Assembly: GCA_036346405.1 (NCBI GenBank)
Contig: CM070550.1
Coordinates: forward strand, 10,450,115 to 10,514,114
Direction: 5' to 3'
Origin: Phyllostachys edulis
Taxonomy: Eukaryota > Streptophyta > Magnoliopsida > Poales > Poaceae
Length of the DNA: 64,000 nucleotides
Within the stretch, counting starts at the first letter, position 1; the number at the start of each line of letters is the position of its first letter. The position numbers and the translations under genes are program-made. The notes below the pieces were generated by a model. That model was given only the letters and a program-made list of their open reading frames with translations. It was not told the origin of the DNA and ran no database searches. This document shows, one piece after another, positions 1 to 12,400 of the stretch.

Positions 1-641
1 CGCGATAGGTCAAATCGGGTTGGACATCGAGAGTTTCCAACGAGCTTCCTCGGTTGGAACACGGAGGCACTTCTTAAGCCGGACACATGAAAAACATCAT
101 GTACCCCTCAAGTGCAGGTGGCAACTCCAACTTATAGGCAACAGCTCCTTCTTCTCGATAATGCGGTAGGGACCGACATATCGAGGAGCTAACTTGCCCT
201 TGACGCCAAAACGTTGATGGCCCTTCAAAGGAGAGACTTTGAGATAAACAAAGTCATTAGGCTCAAAACGTAACTCACGTCGACGGCGATCCGCATAGCT
301 CTTTTGCCTGGATTGAGCTGTGCGCAAACGCAGCTCCTGAATAAAATTGGACTTGGCGCTCGGCCTCATTGATTGAGTCCGGGCCAAAGAGAGGTCTCTC
401 ACCGTCTCGACCAGTTCAACGGGTCCTACACTTTCTCCGTACAAGGCCTCAAAAGGTGCTATCTTAGAGACCGGCCCGAAAAGTTGTTGTTATAAGAAAA
501 CTTCGGCGAATGGCAAGCATTTCTCCCAATGCTTCCCATATGAAAGGACACAAGCACGGCATGTCCTCCAAAACCTGGTTGACCACTCTCGGTCGACCAT
601 CGCTTTGGGGTGAAATGCCGTGCTAAAGGTAAACGGGTTCC
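1..641 (-). pseudogene. pol (IN): Outer element: integrase C-terminal part and start of chromodomain tail
   Basis: Read on the minus strand from 641 to 1 this gives the end of the integrase core and its C-terminal domain. Recognisable pieces are FSYNNNF near 490 and the run around AQSRQKSYAD and KGKLAPRYVGPY at 150-320, the classic C-terminal integrase block of plant chromoviruses. The last ~90 bases read LKKCLRVP, the linker before a chromodomain; the chromodomain itself is outside the window. Frameshifts near 140, 450 and 560 break it. It joins the integrase half at 12,574-13,307 across the inner insertion. Confidence 0.85.
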
Positions 642-646
642 CATAG
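642..646. repeat. Left copy of the 5-bp target-site duplication (CATAG) of the inner element
   Basis: CATAG directly precedes the LTR start TGTCGGGACC at 647. The same five bases follow the other LTR at 12,569-12,573. Five-bp duplications are normal for Ty3/gypsy integrases. Confidence 0.95.
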
Positions 647-3600
647 TGTCGGGACCCAAAACTACGATTCGGGACCCTCAGTGTTTAACGACTAGCCGGG
701 ATCATGCTAGTGCACAGTGTCAACAAAGATGGCAATCGCTCCATACAAGCGAATAATAACATAAGCGGTTAACTTTGATAATCAAATAATGGTTTTGACC
801 TTAAGGTCGAGTTTACAAATATTGAGCCACGCAGGCTAATCATAGGAAATAAGCAATGACGGAACATAAGCGGTAGTGGCACCCCATCGATTCGCCACGA
901 ACAACCGATCGGATCAAGACCTCACGATCGAGGCACCTTCGATGAACTTCGTCCTCGTATCTTTGGTGAAGACTCCTCCTCTGCTTGATTCGTCAAAACA
1001 AGCGTGAGTACACACCGTACTCGCAAGCCACACCACAGAGATGCAATATTTACATGCAGGCTTATTACAAGAGAAAGGCTTTCTGTGGCTCTTTTGCATA
1101 AATGCAACTTTTGCAATTGAATACAATTTAATAGATTAAAGACAGGTAAAACAAATAGACAATAATCATTTTAACAAGTTATTTCACAAAGACACACACA
1201 GTCTAACGGGTTATTCACATAGCTAAATGATTTATTCACATAGCTCCCTTCCCACACAGTTTTATGAAAATCTACCCTAGTGTCAAATCCCGAGCATTGT
1301 CCATGATCATGACGCTGCTATTCGAATAGATTAAGTTACACTCTGCAGAGGTTTGTACACTTTACCCACAAGATACAATTAGTGTAGCTAACACTAATCA
1401 TAACAAAGCATTTGGATACCTTATCTTACTATGCTAGGCGAGTCTCAAAACAGACATGTGGTCGTCTGAGAAGCTCAGTTCTTTAGAGCACATGGTGAGG
1501 TCCTTAATTGACCAAGGCAAGACTTCCACATGCCATCACACAGACACAGATTAATATTCACATAGTCCACACAGTTCACACATCCACCCTTTCACAGTTT
1601 CCACCACTTGCCTCGGTTCAATCCTTTTACCACCCCATTGGTTTTAAGTGCAACACATGTCACAAAGACACATAGTACACACAGTTTTTATCACATAGTT
1701 GCATATTCACTTAGTCAAATTTATATAGCAATCTACATGACAAAAGATTCGTGGCATGGCTAAGCAATCTACTCGTACTAACCAACCCGTTGGTGCTACA
1801 ATAATTACCAACTAAATATCAACTAGGGTGACAAAGGATCATGGCATAACAATTACACAAGGAAGACATAACAATTTGGAATTAACTACTACACCCAAAA
1901 CATTTAAATAAATACTTGAATTAAGATGCGATAATTTGAATCAAGATACTTTTATAAAACTGGGAAGCAAGATGGTCAAGGGCATAGCTTGCCTTGAAAA
2001 GGATCTAGGAATTGATCTTGGTCTTGGAAAGGTCCTTCTTCTTCAACTCTTCCAAAGAAATGTCAAGTCTACTACATAAAACGACACAAACAAACAAACT
2101 AAATAAAAACCAGAAGCAAATAACTCCAATAAAATAAATAAAAAGCTCCAATAGATAGATCTGGATTTTAGACAAATTTAGGAATTTGAATGGATGGATT
2201 TGGAGTTAGGATTCAAAAGATATGAATTTTACAAGTTTTAACTTAACTCGGAAATTTAAATGAATTTCTAAATTTAAACAAAATCAAATTTAAAAAAATT
2301 TTGGTTTGATGAGCTAGATCTTAATTTTATATGAATTTAGAAATTTGAAACACCCAATTTGGAGTTTGGATGCAAAAGTTATGAATTTTACAAATTTAAA
2401 CCTAAATCATTATTTAACAATTTTCCCGAATTGTTTTTCTAAAGGAAATTCTAATTATTGCAAGGTGGCGTCGTGAAGGATTTCGGAAATTTAAAAGAAT
2501 TAAAGAATTAAGCGACATGTGGGACCCACATGTCGGTGACCCACTCACGCGGACCAAGTCCACCGAGCCATCGAATCTGGCGGCACCGGCGACCACGTGG
2601 GCACTCACGTGGCGCCACGCTGGCATGCCGACGCTGCGCCACTGGCGGACACGCAAGCACGGCCTAGGCCGACGCCGACGTGACGGCGGCGAGCGGGCGC
2701 AAGACGGAACCAAGGTCCCGGCGAACAGCGGCTCGCCGGCGAGAATGGGTGGTACCGGCGTGTAGCTAACGCTATTGCGAACACGAAGAGGTACCTCCGG
2801 GTGGTTGAGGTGGGCGGTGGTGGCCGCGGCGAGGTCGGAGCGCGCGGCTCGGGTTTTGTCGACAAAGGCTCCGGTGAGGCCTAAGCGACGGCGAGGTCCG
2901 GAGGTAGAGGAGGCGATGGCGAACTTCGGTGGCGTGCTCCCGACGACGCTGCGGCTACTCTGGCCAAGAATCGAAGAAATTCCACCGTGAGGAGCTCTAA
3001 AACTCAAATTCTTGCGCGCTGGGGCTCGGGAGGAGTGTGGGTTGGGGTTTGGGAAAAGGAGGCGGTGCGATCCGGGGTGCCTTTATAGGGGCGGGAGCTC
3101 GGCGGCGGCTGCGTGGAGGTCGTGGCGGCGGCGCTTGCGAACGTGGCGCAACCGCATGAGGATGAGGGGGTCTTGAGGGGGCGGCGTGGTCGTGGAGGTC
3201 GTCTTGCTCTCGAGGAGAGCGGGAGGTTAGGCGCCGCGCGTGAAGCTTCGGCGTTGACCGCTAATGGCGATTCTTGTGGCAAGCGTCCTGCAAGGAGAAG
3301 AACGCGGCGAGACGAAGGTGGTGGGGTCCACACGTCGAGAGAGAGAGCGAGGCTCAGCCACAGGTGGAGATCTAACCGCTTCGGCGTTGATCCAACAGTG
3401 GAGGAGGGTTTGGGCTGAGATGAACGAGGATGGGCGAAGAATTCGCCCAATTCCATTGGAGATTTAAATAGCTTTTCCTTTTAATAAAATACCGTAAATT
3501 CAAATAAGCAATGGAAAATAGCAAAAGACCTTGGAAAAATTCGAGAAAATTCTAGAAAATATATCCAAGCTCATAGAATCCAAATAAAATAGTTTTGACT

Positions 3601-3755
3601 AATGTTCATGTTGGAATTATTCATATTAAATTGTTTTGTTACTAAAGGTCCAATATTAAGCTTTTAATTTAAATTCAAATAAATCCAAATGGTGGACTCT
3701 CTCCCTACCAACTATTCAAATGATTTTTAAAGCTCAAAAAAATTGGGATGTTACA
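647..3755 (-). repeat. 3' LTR of inner element (3,109 bp)
   Basis: It begins TGTCGGGACC and ends GGGATGTTACA on the plus strand. In element orientation this is TGTAACATCCC...GGTCCCGACA. It pairs with 9,468-12,568 along its whole length, including long identical AT-rich tracts (for example about 2,085-2,300). A very GC-rich block at about 2,510-3,420 gives open frames on both strands that I take to be non-coding LTR sequence. Confidence 0.96.
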
Positions 3756-3772
3756 AACCTCCCCTTAAAGGA
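3756..3772 (-). other. Polypurine tract of inner element
   Basis: On the minus strand the bases just before the 3' LTR read AAGGGGAGGTT, a purine-rich tract in the position expected for plus-strand DNA priming. Confidence 0.8.
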
Positions 3773-3792
3773 ATCTCGACCGAGATTCAAAG

Positions 3793-5160
3793 CTAAATGG
3801 AGAAAAGGCTGGGGAACTCGGCTTTCAACTCTTCTTCACGCTCCCACGTTGCTTCACCTTCCGAGTGGTGGCTCCACTGCACCTTGCAAAAACGAACTGT
3901 CTTGCTTCTGGTCCGACGTTCTGCGACATCCAAAATCTTGACCGGTTGTTCTTTGTAGGTGAGGTCTTCTTTTAGTTCAATTGACTCTAACGGTGCTTGT
4001 TCTTCCGGCACACGAAGACACTTCTTCAACTGAGAGACATGAAAGACATCATGGACTCCCGCTAGCGACTGCGGCAGCTCCAACTGATAAGCTACTTCTC
4101 CACGGCGATCCAAAATCTTGAACGGACCAACATACCGAGGGGCAAGCTTCCCTTTGGCGTGGAACCTTTTCACACCTCTGAGGGGCGTAACTCGGAGATA
4201 CACAAAATCTTCTGGCTCGAAACTGAGATCACGACGACGATTATCGGCATAACTCTTTTGTCTCGATTGAGCTATCTTTAGCCTCTCTCTGATCATGGAC
4301 ACTTGCTCTTCTGCTTCTTGAATAATATCCGGACCAAAGACTGTACGTTCAGCGGTTTCTGACCAGTTCAACGGGGTTCTGCAAGCACGACCATACAAAG
4401 CTTCAAACGGTGACATTTGTAAACTGGCTTGATAAGCTGTTGTTGTCACGAGAATTTCGCATATGGTAAACTCTTATCCCAGCGGGTAGCATTTGCTAGA
4501 ACACGAGCTCTCAACATATCTTCAATATCTGGTTAACCCTTCGATCATCCATCCGTGCAGGGATGATCGCGATCTTGAAATTTAGGTGAGTCCCTAAAGC
4601 TTCGTGCAAACTCGCCAAAATCGGAGGTGAACTGAGATCCTCGATCGACACTATCTTCTTAGGTACACCATGCAAACCGAAAATCTTTGACATGTACATA
4701 CCGCTAGACGATCTCTGAGTCGTGGTTTTGACCGGTAAGAAATGGGCAACTTTAGTCAAGCGATCTACTATTACCCAAATCGAATCGTAACGAGTGAGTC
4801 TTGGGTAAACCGTAATGAAATCCATTCGATTTCTTCCCACTTCCATTCTCGGAATCTTCAAGGGTTACAACAGACCTGCTGGCCTCGATGCTCTGCTTTA
4901 ACTTTTGACACACGCGTCGCACAAAGGCGATTTAACTCTGCGACGTCTCGTTTGATTCGCCACCAAAACCTATTCTTAACATCTGATACATCTTAGTACT
5001 ACCAGGTGAATCGAATACTTTGAGTCATGGGCCTCCTTCAAAATCAATTTGTCTCAATCCATCAATATCTGGAGCAGAATCGTCCATTGATCCACAAGTA
5101 TGTCACGGTCATCCACCGTGAAGTCCTTGAACTTCCTTCATCATCTTCTTCTTAATGTCG
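3793..5160 (-). pseudogene. pol (IN-CHD): Inner element: integrase with chromodomain-type C-terminus
   Basis: The minus-strand frame at 3,793-4,449 (218 codons, ends at a stop at 3,793) holds the integrase C-terminal domain (AQSRQKSYAD, KGKLAPRYVGPF, HDVFHVSQLKKCL) and then a chromodomain-like tail with VKILD, a central KVQWSHH and a final ATWEREEEL. That tail defines chromoviruses. The frame at 4,511-4,861 holds core motifs (MDFI, YDSIWVIVDRLTKVAHF, LHGVPK). Further upstream, to about 5,160, the HHCC region is present but too broken to trace. Shifts separate the pieces at about 4,450-4,510 and within 4,560-4,800. Known role: insertion of the cDNA, with the chromodomain guiding it to heterochromatin. 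Confidence 0.88.
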
Positions 5161-5449
5161 GAGAACTCGAGTCTTTAATGACCTTAGCCGTGAATCTGCT
5201 TCTCCAAAGTAGACTGCACTTCCAAGTTTACTCTGAATCCTTGAGACACTACTTCTAGCTTCACACGGAATTCTTCTTGTAGTTACGAACAAGGCTCTTT
5301 CACTTCGAGCATTGCGGTGACTCTTCTGACTCAAAGCATCTGCAGCGACATTGGCTTTACCAGGTGGTAATGGATTCCAAGATTATAATCCTTTATCAAC
5401 TCTAGCCATCTCCTCATCTCATATTCAGTCTGTTGAGTGAAAATATATT

Positions 5450-6560
5450 TCAAGCTCTTATGATCATGTATACCTCCAGCGATTCATGGATGAGGTAATG
5501 GCGCCAAATCTTCAAAGCATGTACCACGGCGGCTAATTCTAGATCATGGGTAGGGTAATTTTCTTCATGCGGTCTTAACTGCCTTGACGCGTGAGCGACA
5601 GCTCTTCCTTCTTGCATCAGGACACATCCTAATCCTTGACGCGAAGCATCACAATAGATATCAAAATCCTTACGGATATCCGGCAAAATCAGCACTGGGG
5701 CTGAAGTCAAACGCTTCTTCAATTCTTGAAAACTTTCCTCACAAGCTGGGGTCCAGGTAAACTTTTTCTCTTTCTTCAACAATTGCGTAAGAGGTTTAGC
5801 AATTGATGAGAATCCTTCAATGAAACGACGATAATATCCTGCTAATCCCAAGAAATCGCGAATCTGGTAGCAGGTCTTGAAACATTCCCAATGTATCTGA
5901 CTTTTACCTTCTTCGGGGTCAATCACTACTCCTGCAATTTGTCATTACATGACCAAGGAAGTCCACTTCCTTCTTCGAAATCACACTTGCTAAACTTAGC
6001 ATACAATCGATGCTCCCCGAGCTTCTCTAGGATTAATCTCGGTGTTCACATGTTCTTCTTCGATTTGGAGTAAACCAAAATGTCATCAATGAATCGACTA
6101 CAAACTTGTCCAGATACTCCATGAATACCTTATTCATCATGTTCATGAAATAGGCGAGGCGTTGGTCGGACCAAAGGACATGACTAGGAACTCATAATGT
6201 CCATACCGCGTTGAAAGCGGTCTTAGGTATATCCTTGGGACGAGATCTTCAATCGATGGTAACTTTGATCGCAAGTCGATCTTGAGAACACTCGGCTCCC
6301 TTCATTTGATCAAGCAGATCATCTATCCGGGGCAATGGGTACTTATTCTTGATAGTGACTTCATTGAGAGCACGTTAGTCGATGCACATCCTCATGCTTC
6401 CATCCTTCTTCTTGACAAACAAGACCGGTGCTCCCCAAAGGCTGACGAACTAGGCCTCACAAAACCTTTCTCCAAAAGTTCTTCTATCTGCTTCTTCATC
6501 TCTACTAACTCATCGGTGGCATCCGATAGGGTCTCTTTGAGATGGGAGCTGTTCTGGCAC
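5450..6560 (-). pseudogene. pol (RT-RH): Inner element: reverse transcriptase and RNase H
   Basis: The minus-strand frame at 5,450-5,926 reads FLGLAGYYRRFIEGF (RT thumb/connection), then an RNase H domain with DIYCDAS, GLGCVLMQEG, YASRQLRPHE-like and THDLELAAVVHALKIWRHYL. The palm domain lies at about 5,930-6,560 in several shifted frames; fragments of the conserved blocks are visible but no single frame spans them. Family role: synthesis of element cDNA and removal of the RNA strand. Non-functional as written. Confidence 0.85.
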
Positions 6561-6582
6561 TAGATCGATGACAAACTCGATG

Positions 6583-6891
6583 TCACGATCCGGTGGCATC
6601 CTCGTAACTCTTACGGGAATACATCTGGATACTCCTTGACGGTAGCACATCTTCCAGCAGGGACGGTCTTGAGCTATTGACTAACAAATGCCCATTACGC
6701 CCGAGGTAGCTAGGAACTCCACTTTGTTTCCTTTGGTATCCTCGATTATATGACTCTTGACCACAATCTAGCACGGCTTTGTGCTTGGTTAACCAATCCA
6801 TGCCAAGGATGACATCTATGGTTTGGGTGTCTAGAATAATTAGGTTAGCTAGAAACTCAACTCCGACTATGAGTAACTTAGCCCTAAACAA
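6583..6891 (-). pseudogene. pol (PR): Inner element: retropepsin-like protease
   Basis: The frame contains LIILDTQTIDVILGMDWLTKHKAVLDC, cited here only by its key parts: DVILGMDWL is the usual C-terminal block of the plant gypsy aspartic protease. The active-site DTG region should lie at about 6,900-7,000 but is blurred by shifts. Confidence 0.8.
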
Positions 6892-7224
6892 CCCACATTA
6901 GAACTTAGCTCTGCTCGGTATTTGGACTAACAGAGTACGCTTAAGATGCATAACTTCCAATTTATTCTTGGTTGCAAAAACTCCGAAACAAGCGAATCTG
7001 AAGCTCGAATCAAAGCGAGCAGGCAGTCTTGAATTCACTAGGAACTTACCCAAGTCTGACGTCCGGTGCTTCTGAGCTCCTTCAAAGTGGCGTGATTAAC
7101 ACGACCTCGACAACGGACCGCGCTCCTCTGGTTGATTGGTTCCTGAGAAACTCCTTGGTTGTTCTGCGTTGGGGTCTTGGCGGTGTTGCTCCAAGGTTGA
7201 AGCGGACGGGGTGATAGTTCCTTC

Positions 7225-8101
7225 GAGGACACCGATTAGCAAAATGCCTGGTGGCGGCAATTGTAACACACTCTTGGTTCACTCTGCGGTTGTTGTTCCT
7301 CGGGTGGGGTTGGTGGTGTAGGGTTCTGAAATTCAACAAAAGGACGAGTCTTTGAAGGCGGTGCAGTGTCTGAAAGTACTCGTGGTGGAAGCGATTAAGC
7401 TAACTTTGGCACCACTCTTGCCCTCTGTTGTTGTGGTGATGGCTTCCTTCTTTGAATCATCCTCGCTATGTGGTCCTCCAGTTCCTTGCGTTTGTCTTCC
7501 ATAACCAATGCCTTGTTAACCAACTCACGGAAGTGCAGGAAGGTGTGGGCAAGCGGTGACTTGCGACCACGAGTTGATCCCTTCAAGAAGCGACTCTGGC
7601 GAGACACAGCCGGAGCGACATCCTCTGGAGCATAGCGAGCTAGTTAGGAAAACTTATTCAGGTAGTCGATCATCGACATACCCCTTGCTTGAGAGCGGAA
7701 CTCATCCTTCTTCAAATCCATGATGCCTTGGTGCGTGATCTTGGCGAAAAACTGCGGAGAATTCTTCCCAAGTGATATTGCGGTGCTCCATGTGCCATGT
7801 GAAGTTCTCCCACCACTCGCCAGCTCGCCCTCCATCGATGGGTGGCATACAAAACCTTCTCATGATCGCTGCATTGGGTGATCGCAGCTTCCTCTCAATC
7901 ACGCGAAGCCAATCATCGACCTCTCTTGGCGTGACATGTCGAGAGAAAGTTGGCGGACGGGTCCTCATGAATTCACCAACTTGGATGGTCCTGATGACGA
8001 TGAGTGGTGGGGCTCCTCCTGCGATTGTTGTTGTTGTTGTTGTTGTTCATAGTGCGCATCCGGTTCATCATCGTATACATCATCGAGTTTGTCTTTGCCA
8101 T
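7225..8101 (-). pseudogene. gag: Inner element: gag with CCHC zinc knuckle
   Basis: The best start is the ATG at 8,101-8,099, followed by a Met-rich and Asn-rich stretch encoded by a (TTG)n-type microsatellite at 8,025-8,046. The capsid-like region reads MRTRPPTFS, DDWLRVIERKL, WWENFTWHMEHRNITWEEF and, after shifts, IMDLKKDEF and YLNKFS, ending near 7,640. The zinc knuckle lies at about 7,230-7,270 (HFANRCPRR). At least three frame changes break it. Confidence 0.85.
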
Positions 8102-8503
8102 GAAAGCTCAAAGTTACGCAAGTCAATAGGAGGTGCTTGGGGTGGTCTTGCTCCGTGGGGGTTTGCTCGTTACTGTTGATCCTTGAGCTCCGGATCCACT
8201 TGCGGCAGTATGGCGAGTCTGAACCATCTGGTGAGGTTCCATGGGTCGAGATAAGGTAGAGAGCACAAGATGAGTTAAGAACTAGGCAGGGAAAGTAGAT
8301 TAATCCCAACAAACACATCTCAAGAAACTTGAATAAAATAATCTTCATTAATAGCTTAATAGCATGGTCGCAACAAATGCCTAAGGGCTTTGCGGCTCAC
8401 ACTTACACCAGGAAAATAAAGCGAACCTAAGCACACAAGCTACCGCCTAAAGGCGACTATGAAAAGGGAAGCCGCTAAGCGACTAGGCAGGAACTTAAAC
8501 TAG

Positions 8504-9359
8504 CTACTCCTCGAAAGCCCATGACCACAGGCTGCGCTCACCTGAGTGTAGACTCACAGTGGTGGCATCCTCATGAATCGGTTTCGATGCCCCTGGGCCC
8601 AGGTGCAGCGGGAGGCAGTGTCTTTGGAGTGCAGTCTGGTGGCTCCTCTGGTCTGTCTTGAGCTCATTTGGATCCTCTGGAATCTCCTCTGGGTCTTCTT
8701 CGACTTCTTCTGGTTCTTCTGGATCTTCCTCTTGATCGTCCTCTAGCTCATGCTGACCATAGAGAGCGTGCTCTAATCTGGCGATCCTTTCTTGGCTTCT
8801 TCCCAGCACGATAGGCGCACCTCAGCTCGGTGGCAGCCATCTCCAGCGACTCCTCCTGAGCAGCTGTGAATCGTGCCAGATGTACCACTGTGGCATTGCC
8901 CTCCCCGTTTGTAGACGGAAAGTGCGCGGATAGCTCCTGAAGCAGCTCTGGGATGGTAGCGGAAGACGGTGTTCTGCAGTTCTTCCGTAGATGTGGCGAA
9001 CTCGGAGTATGGCCAAGCGTGATGACTCTGGATTCCTTGTGTGAAGGTGATCCTCTGGTGAGATGTCCAAAGGTGGCTACCTCTAGTGTTCCTCTGGCGT
9101 GAGACCGTCGGTGGCAGACTATACCACGATCCGTCCATTGACCATGTACTCCTTGCCTCGGTACATCGGGCGTTCGAAGCCTCAAGTGTCTGCAACTTCC
9201 ACACTCTGCGGCAAGTCCTCCGTTGCAATCTCCAAAGGTGCGAAGGTAAGGCATCTGTCCAGGCAGGACAAGAGGTAAGAACCACGTTAAAGCAAATGGG
9301 GAGAGGAAAGAAATTGTAGCAATAGATGAGTCAAGAGAGATATAAGAGGAGTTAAGCAA
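8504..9359 (-). pseudogene. Inner element: extra ORF between PBS and gag, function unknown
   Basis: About 1.1 kb separates the PBS from gag, and most of it is coding-like on the minus strand. Overlapping frames (8,748-9,359; 8,773-9,285; 8,504-8,809) share a Gly/Arg-rich first part, then a helix-prone stretch (AAQEESLEMAATELR), and end in a highly acidic segment rich in EDPEEPEE and EEDPEEIPEDP near 8,655-8,760. The frames swap at shifts. Some grass gypsy elements carry an ORF in this place. I do not recognise a domain with confidence. It could instead be a long N-terminal extension of gag. Confidence 0.5.
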
Positions 9360-9451
9360 TTCATTTAGTCTTGTAAGTTAATTTTCTCTTAAAAATAATT
9401 TGGACACTCGAGCGGCCAATCTAACTAAGGTCTAGACCTCTGATCAACTAT

Positions 9452-9463
9452 GGCTCGATACCA
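9452..9463 (-). other. Primer-binding site of inner element (tRNA-iMet type, one base missing)
   Basis: On the minus strand the sequence four bases inside the 5' LTR reads TGGTATCGAGCC. The standard initiator-Met PBS is TGGTATCAGAGCC; one A of a CAG is missing here. The outer element has the exact 13-mer. Confidence 0.9.
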
Positions 9464-9467
9464 CTTT

Positions 9468-12400
9468 TGTCGGGACCCAAAACTACGGTTCGGGACCCTC
9501 AGTGTTTAACGACTAGCCGAGGATCATGCTAGTGCACACAAGGTCAACAAAGATGGCAATCGCTCCATACAAGCGAATAATAACATAAGCGGTTAACTTT
9601 GATAATCAAATAATGGTTTTGACCTTAAGGTCGAGTTTACAAATATTGAGCCACGCAGAACTAACATAGGAAATAAGCAATGATGAACATAAGCGGTAGT
9701 GGCACCCCATCGATTCGCCACGAACAACCGATCGATCAAGACCTCACGATCGAGGCACCTTCGATGAACTCGTCCTCGTATCTTTGGTGAAGACTCCTCC
9801 TCTGCTTGATTCGTCAAAACAAGCGTGAGTACACACCGTGCTCGCAAGCCACACCACGAGATGCAATATTTACATGCGGGCTTATTACAAGAAAAAGGCT
9901 TTACGTGGCTCTTTTGCATAAATGCAACTTTTGCAATTGAATACAATTTAATAGATTAAAGACAAGTAAAACAAATAGACAATAATCATTTTAACAAGTT
10001 ATTTCACAAAGACACACAGTCTAACGGGTTATTCACATAGCTAAATGATTTATTCACATAGCTCCCTTCCCACAGTTTTATGAAAATCTACCCTAGTGTC
10101 AAATCCCGAGCATTGTCCATGACATGACGCGCTATTCAATAGATTAAGTTACACTCTGCGAGAGGTTTGTACACTTTACCCACAAGATACAATTAGTGTA
10201 GCTAACACTAATCATAACAAAGCATTTCAGATACCTTATCTTACTATGCTAGGCAGTCTCAAAATGCAGACATGTGGTCGTGCAGAAGCTCGATTCTTTA
10301 GAGCACATGGTGAGGTCCTTAATTGACCAAGGCAAGACTTCCACATGCCATCACACAGACACACAGATTAATATTCACATAGTCCACACAGTTCACAGTC
10401 CACCCTTTCACACAGTTTCCACCACTTGCCTCGGTTCCAATCCTTTTTACCACCCCATTGGTTTTAAGTGCAACACATGTCACAAAGACACATAGTACAC
10501 AGTTTTTATCACATAGTTGCATATTCACTTAGTCAAATTTATATAGCAATCTACATGACAAAAGATTAAGTGGCATGGCTAAGCAATCTACTCGTACTAA
10601 CCAACCCACGTTGGTGCTACAATAATTACCAACTAAATATCAACTAGGGTGACAAAGGATCATGGCATAACAATTACACAAGGAAGACATAACAATTTGG
10701 AATTAACTACTACACCCAAAACATTTAAATAAATACTTGAATTAAGATCACGATAATTTGAATCAAGATACTTTTATAAAAGCTGGGAAGCAAGATGGTC
10801 AAGGGCATAGCTTGCCTTGAAAAGGATCTAGGAATTGATCTTGGTCTTGGAAAGGTCCTTCTTCTTCAACTCTTCGGTGAACGTCGAAGTCTACTCATGA
10901 AGCGACACAAACAAACAAACTAAATAAAAACCAGAAGCAAATAACTCCAATAAAATAAATAAAAAGCTCCAATAGATAGATCTGGATTTTAGACAAATTT
11001 AGGAATTTGAATGGATGGATTTGGAGTTAGGATTCAAAAGATATGAATTTTACAAGTTTTAACTTAACTCGGAAATTTAAATGAATTTCTAAATTTAAAC
11101 AAAATCAAATTTAAAAAAAATTTGGTTTGATGAGCTAGATCTTAATTTTATATGAATTTAGAAATTTGAAACACCCAATTTGGAGTTTGGATGCAAAAGT
11201 TATGAATTTTACAAATTTAAACCTAAATCTGTTATTTAACAATTTTCCAATTGTTTTTCTAAAGGAAATTCTAATTATTGCATAAGGTGGCGTCGTGAAG
11301 GATTTCGGAAATTTAAAAGAATTAAAGAATTAAGCGACATGTGGGACCCACATGTCGGTGACCCGCTCACGGTGGACCAAGTCCACCGAGCCATCGAATC
11401 TGGCGGCTGGGCGACCACGTGGGCACTCACGTGGCGCCTGCCTGGCCAGTGACGCTGGCGCCACTGGGCGACACGCAAGCACGGGCCGAGCCGACGCCGA
11501 CGTGGGCGGCGGGCGGCCAAGACGGAACCAAGGGTCCCGTGAGCAGCTTCGCCGGCGAGAATGGGTGGTATGGCGTGTAGCTAACGCTATTGCGAACACG
11601 AAGAGTACCTCCGGGTGGTTGAGGTGGGCGGTGGTGGCGGGCGGCGAGGTCGGGCGCGGCGGCTCGGGTTTTGTCAGACAGCGCTCCGGTGAGGCCTAAG
11701 CGGCGAGGTCCGGAGGTAGAGGCGATGGCGAACTTCGGTGGCGTGCTCCCGACGCAGCTTGCTGGCTACGTGGCATGTCGAAAAATTCCACCGTGGCGAG
11801 GAGCTCTAAAACTCAAATTCTTGCGGCTGGGGCTCGGGAGGAGGTGTGGGTTGGGGTTTGGGAAAAGGAGGCGGTGCGATCCGGGGTGCCTTTATAGGGG
11901 CCGGGAGCTCGAGGCGGCGGCTGCGTGGAGGTCGTGGCGGCGGCGATTCAGAGCGTGGCAATAACCGCATGAGGATGAGGGTTCTTGAGGGTGGCGGCGT
12001 GGTCGTGGAGGTCGTCTTGCGCTCGCGGAGAGCAGGGGAGGTTGAGGCGCCAGCGTGAAGCTTCGGCGTTGACCGCTAATAAGCGATTCTTGTGGCGCAG
12101 CGTCCGCACGGAGAAAAACGCGGCGAGGACGAAGGTGGTGGGGTCCACGTCGAGAGAGAGAGCGAGGCTCGCATGGGTGGAGATCTAACAGCTCGGCGTT
12201 GATCAACAGTGGAGGAGGGTTTGAAATGAGATGAACAGGGATGGGCGAAGGAATTGCCCGAATTCCATTGGAGATTTAAATAGCTTTTCCTTTTAATAAA
12301 ATACGAGAAATTCAAATAAGCAATGGAAAATAGCAAAAGACCTTGGAAAAATTCGAGAAAATTCTAGAAAATATATCAAGCTCATAGAATCCAAATAAAA

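Noticed and set aside
2414..3456. Several frames on both strands in the GC-rich part of the inner LTR
   Set aside because: The same block in the other LTR (11,275-12,206) has different frames because of indels; no conserved protein.
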